Shown piece by piece: positions 5,338 through 5,658 of a stretch of DNA of 5,658 nucleotides. The stretch covers positions 1-5,658 of the forward strand of contig DATBYW010000256.1 of assembly GCA_036513515.1 (NCBI GenBank). The letters run 5' to 3'. This DNA is from Nephthysia sp036513515 (GTDB taxonomy: Bacteria > Chloroflexota > Dormibacteria > Dormibacterales > Dormibacteraceae). Each line of letters starts with the position of its first letter. Positions within the stretch are counted from its first letter, which is position 1. Both the position numbers and the translations under genes were made by a program. The notes beneath the pieces are model-generated. The model was not told where the DNA came from. It saw nothing but the letters and a program-made list of their open reading frames with translations, and made no database searches.

Positions 5338-5658
5338 ATGCCCGAGTTCGAACTCGGGGGCCGGCGGCCCCGGGTCCACCCGGATGCTTACGTGGCTCCC
5401 ACCGCGGTACTGATCGGCGACGTCGAGCTCGGTCCGGGCGCCAGCGTCTGGTTTGGCGTCGTCCTCCGCGGGGACGAGGCCGGAATATCGATAGGTGCAG
5501 GCAGCAACGTGCAGGACAACGTGGTCATCCACTGCTCACGCGAGCTGCCGACCGTAATCGGCGAGAACGTGACCATCGGACACATGGCCTGCCTGGAGGG
5601 CTGCACGGTGGAGGACCGCGCCCTCGTCGGCACGGGCGCCATCATGCTGCAGCGGAGC
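5338..5658 (+). CDS. Gamma-class carbonic anhydrase-like hexapeptide-repeat protein (3' end outside window)
   Basis: The first 107 residues show the left-handed beta-helix of the gamma carbonic anhydrase/YrdA/PaaY family. Hexapeptide-type turns run through PTAVLIGDVELGPGASVWFG, VVLRGDEAGISIGAGSNVQD, NVVIH, TVIGENVTIGHMACLEGCTV and RALVGTGAIML. Family residues seen are R44-G45-D46, Q59 and the zinc-type histidines H65 and H82. The third zinc ligand is expected five residues after H82 (usual GHxxxxHGC), but here is E87 (GHMACLEGC). The protein may therefore bind metal differently or have lost anhydrase activity; many family members have no proven activity. The normal length is about 170-180 residues, so the C-terminal third is missing only because the window ends. 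ATG 5338 is preceded only by a weak AGGA (5324-5327). The gene is divergent from rpsT, 48 bp away. Confidence 0.88.
   Translation, partial: MPEFELGGRRPRVHPDAYVAPTAVLIGDVELGPGASVWFGVVLRGDEAGISIGAGSNVQDNVVIHCSRELPTVIGENVTIGHMACLEGCTVEDRALVGTGAIMLQRS
5341..5358. repeat. 18-bp perfect palindrome at the rpsT/carbonic-anhydrase-like gene junction
   Basis: CCCGAGTTCGAACTCGGG is a perfect dyad centred on TTCGAA. It covers codons 2-7 of the carbonic-anhydrase-like gene and lies where the -35 region of the rpsT promoter would be. It could be an operator for a dimeric regulator of rpsT or a hairpin near the start of the plus-strand mRNA. It may also be chance, since it encodes an ordinary PEFELG peptide. 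Confidence 0.6.

Noticed and set aside
5341..5358. The palindrome's GTTCGAAC core as a tRNA T-arm or second tRNA fragment
   Set aside because: No acceptor, anticodon or D-arm can be formed around it on either strand, and it lies within a convincing coding sequence.
1..5658. CRISPR array, toxin-antitoxin pair or defence gene cluster
   Set aside because: No direct-repeat/spacer array or small gene pair of that type is visible; all space is accounted for by housekeeping genes, the tRNA and the IS remnant.

Overview
The window is GC-rich bacterial chromosomal DNA with tightly packed housekeeping genes. The order comEA-comEC-holA, followed by a convergent rpsT, is a classic arrangement in Actinomycetota, Chloroflexota and related GC-rich lineages. 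The weak or absent Shine-Dalgarno sites, the S20 protein with a long Ala/Ser/Lys/Arg tail and the divergent competence proteins suggest a soil or environmental member of Chloroflexota/Dormibacterota or a deep actinobacterial relative. That placement is inference; there is no rRNA to settle it.

Layout: (1) positions 2-205 hold the last 67 codons of an unrecognised protein. (2) About 268-758 is a decayed insertion sequence with the N-terminal part of an IS1182-type transposase, interrupted by in-frame stops and running up to the 3' end of a tRNA. (3) 759-834, minus strand, is tRNA-Gln(TTG) with an encoded CCA. (4) 835-958 is a short intergenic stretch with two inverted repeats. (5) 959-4844 is a three-gene plus-strand operon: comEA (membrane-anchored DNA receptor of natural transformation), comEC (DNA-uptake channel) and holA (DNA polymerase III delta, clamp loader), joined by 4-bp ATGA and GTGA overlaps. 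(6) 4845-4902 separates the convergent holA and rpsT and contains a small hairpin. (7) rpsT (ribosomal protein S20) runs on the minus strand, 4903-5289. (8) From 5338 to the window end is the first 107 codons of a gamma-class carbonic anhydrase-like left-handed beta-helix protein, divergent from rpsT.

ComEA and ComEC would act together in importing single-stranded DNA across the cytoplasmic membrane. holA and rpsT are core replication and translation genes that commonly travel with them. I see no clear new multi-gene system. The observations most worth a second look are residue-level: the C-terminal metallo-beta-lactamase-like domain of ComEC has lost most expected metal-binding residues, the carbonic anhydrase homologue has Glu where the third zinc-binding His is expected, the HolA N-terminus carries an extension with a 12-bp tandem repeat, and an 18-bp perfect palindrome lies at the rpsT/carbonic-anhydrase promoter region.
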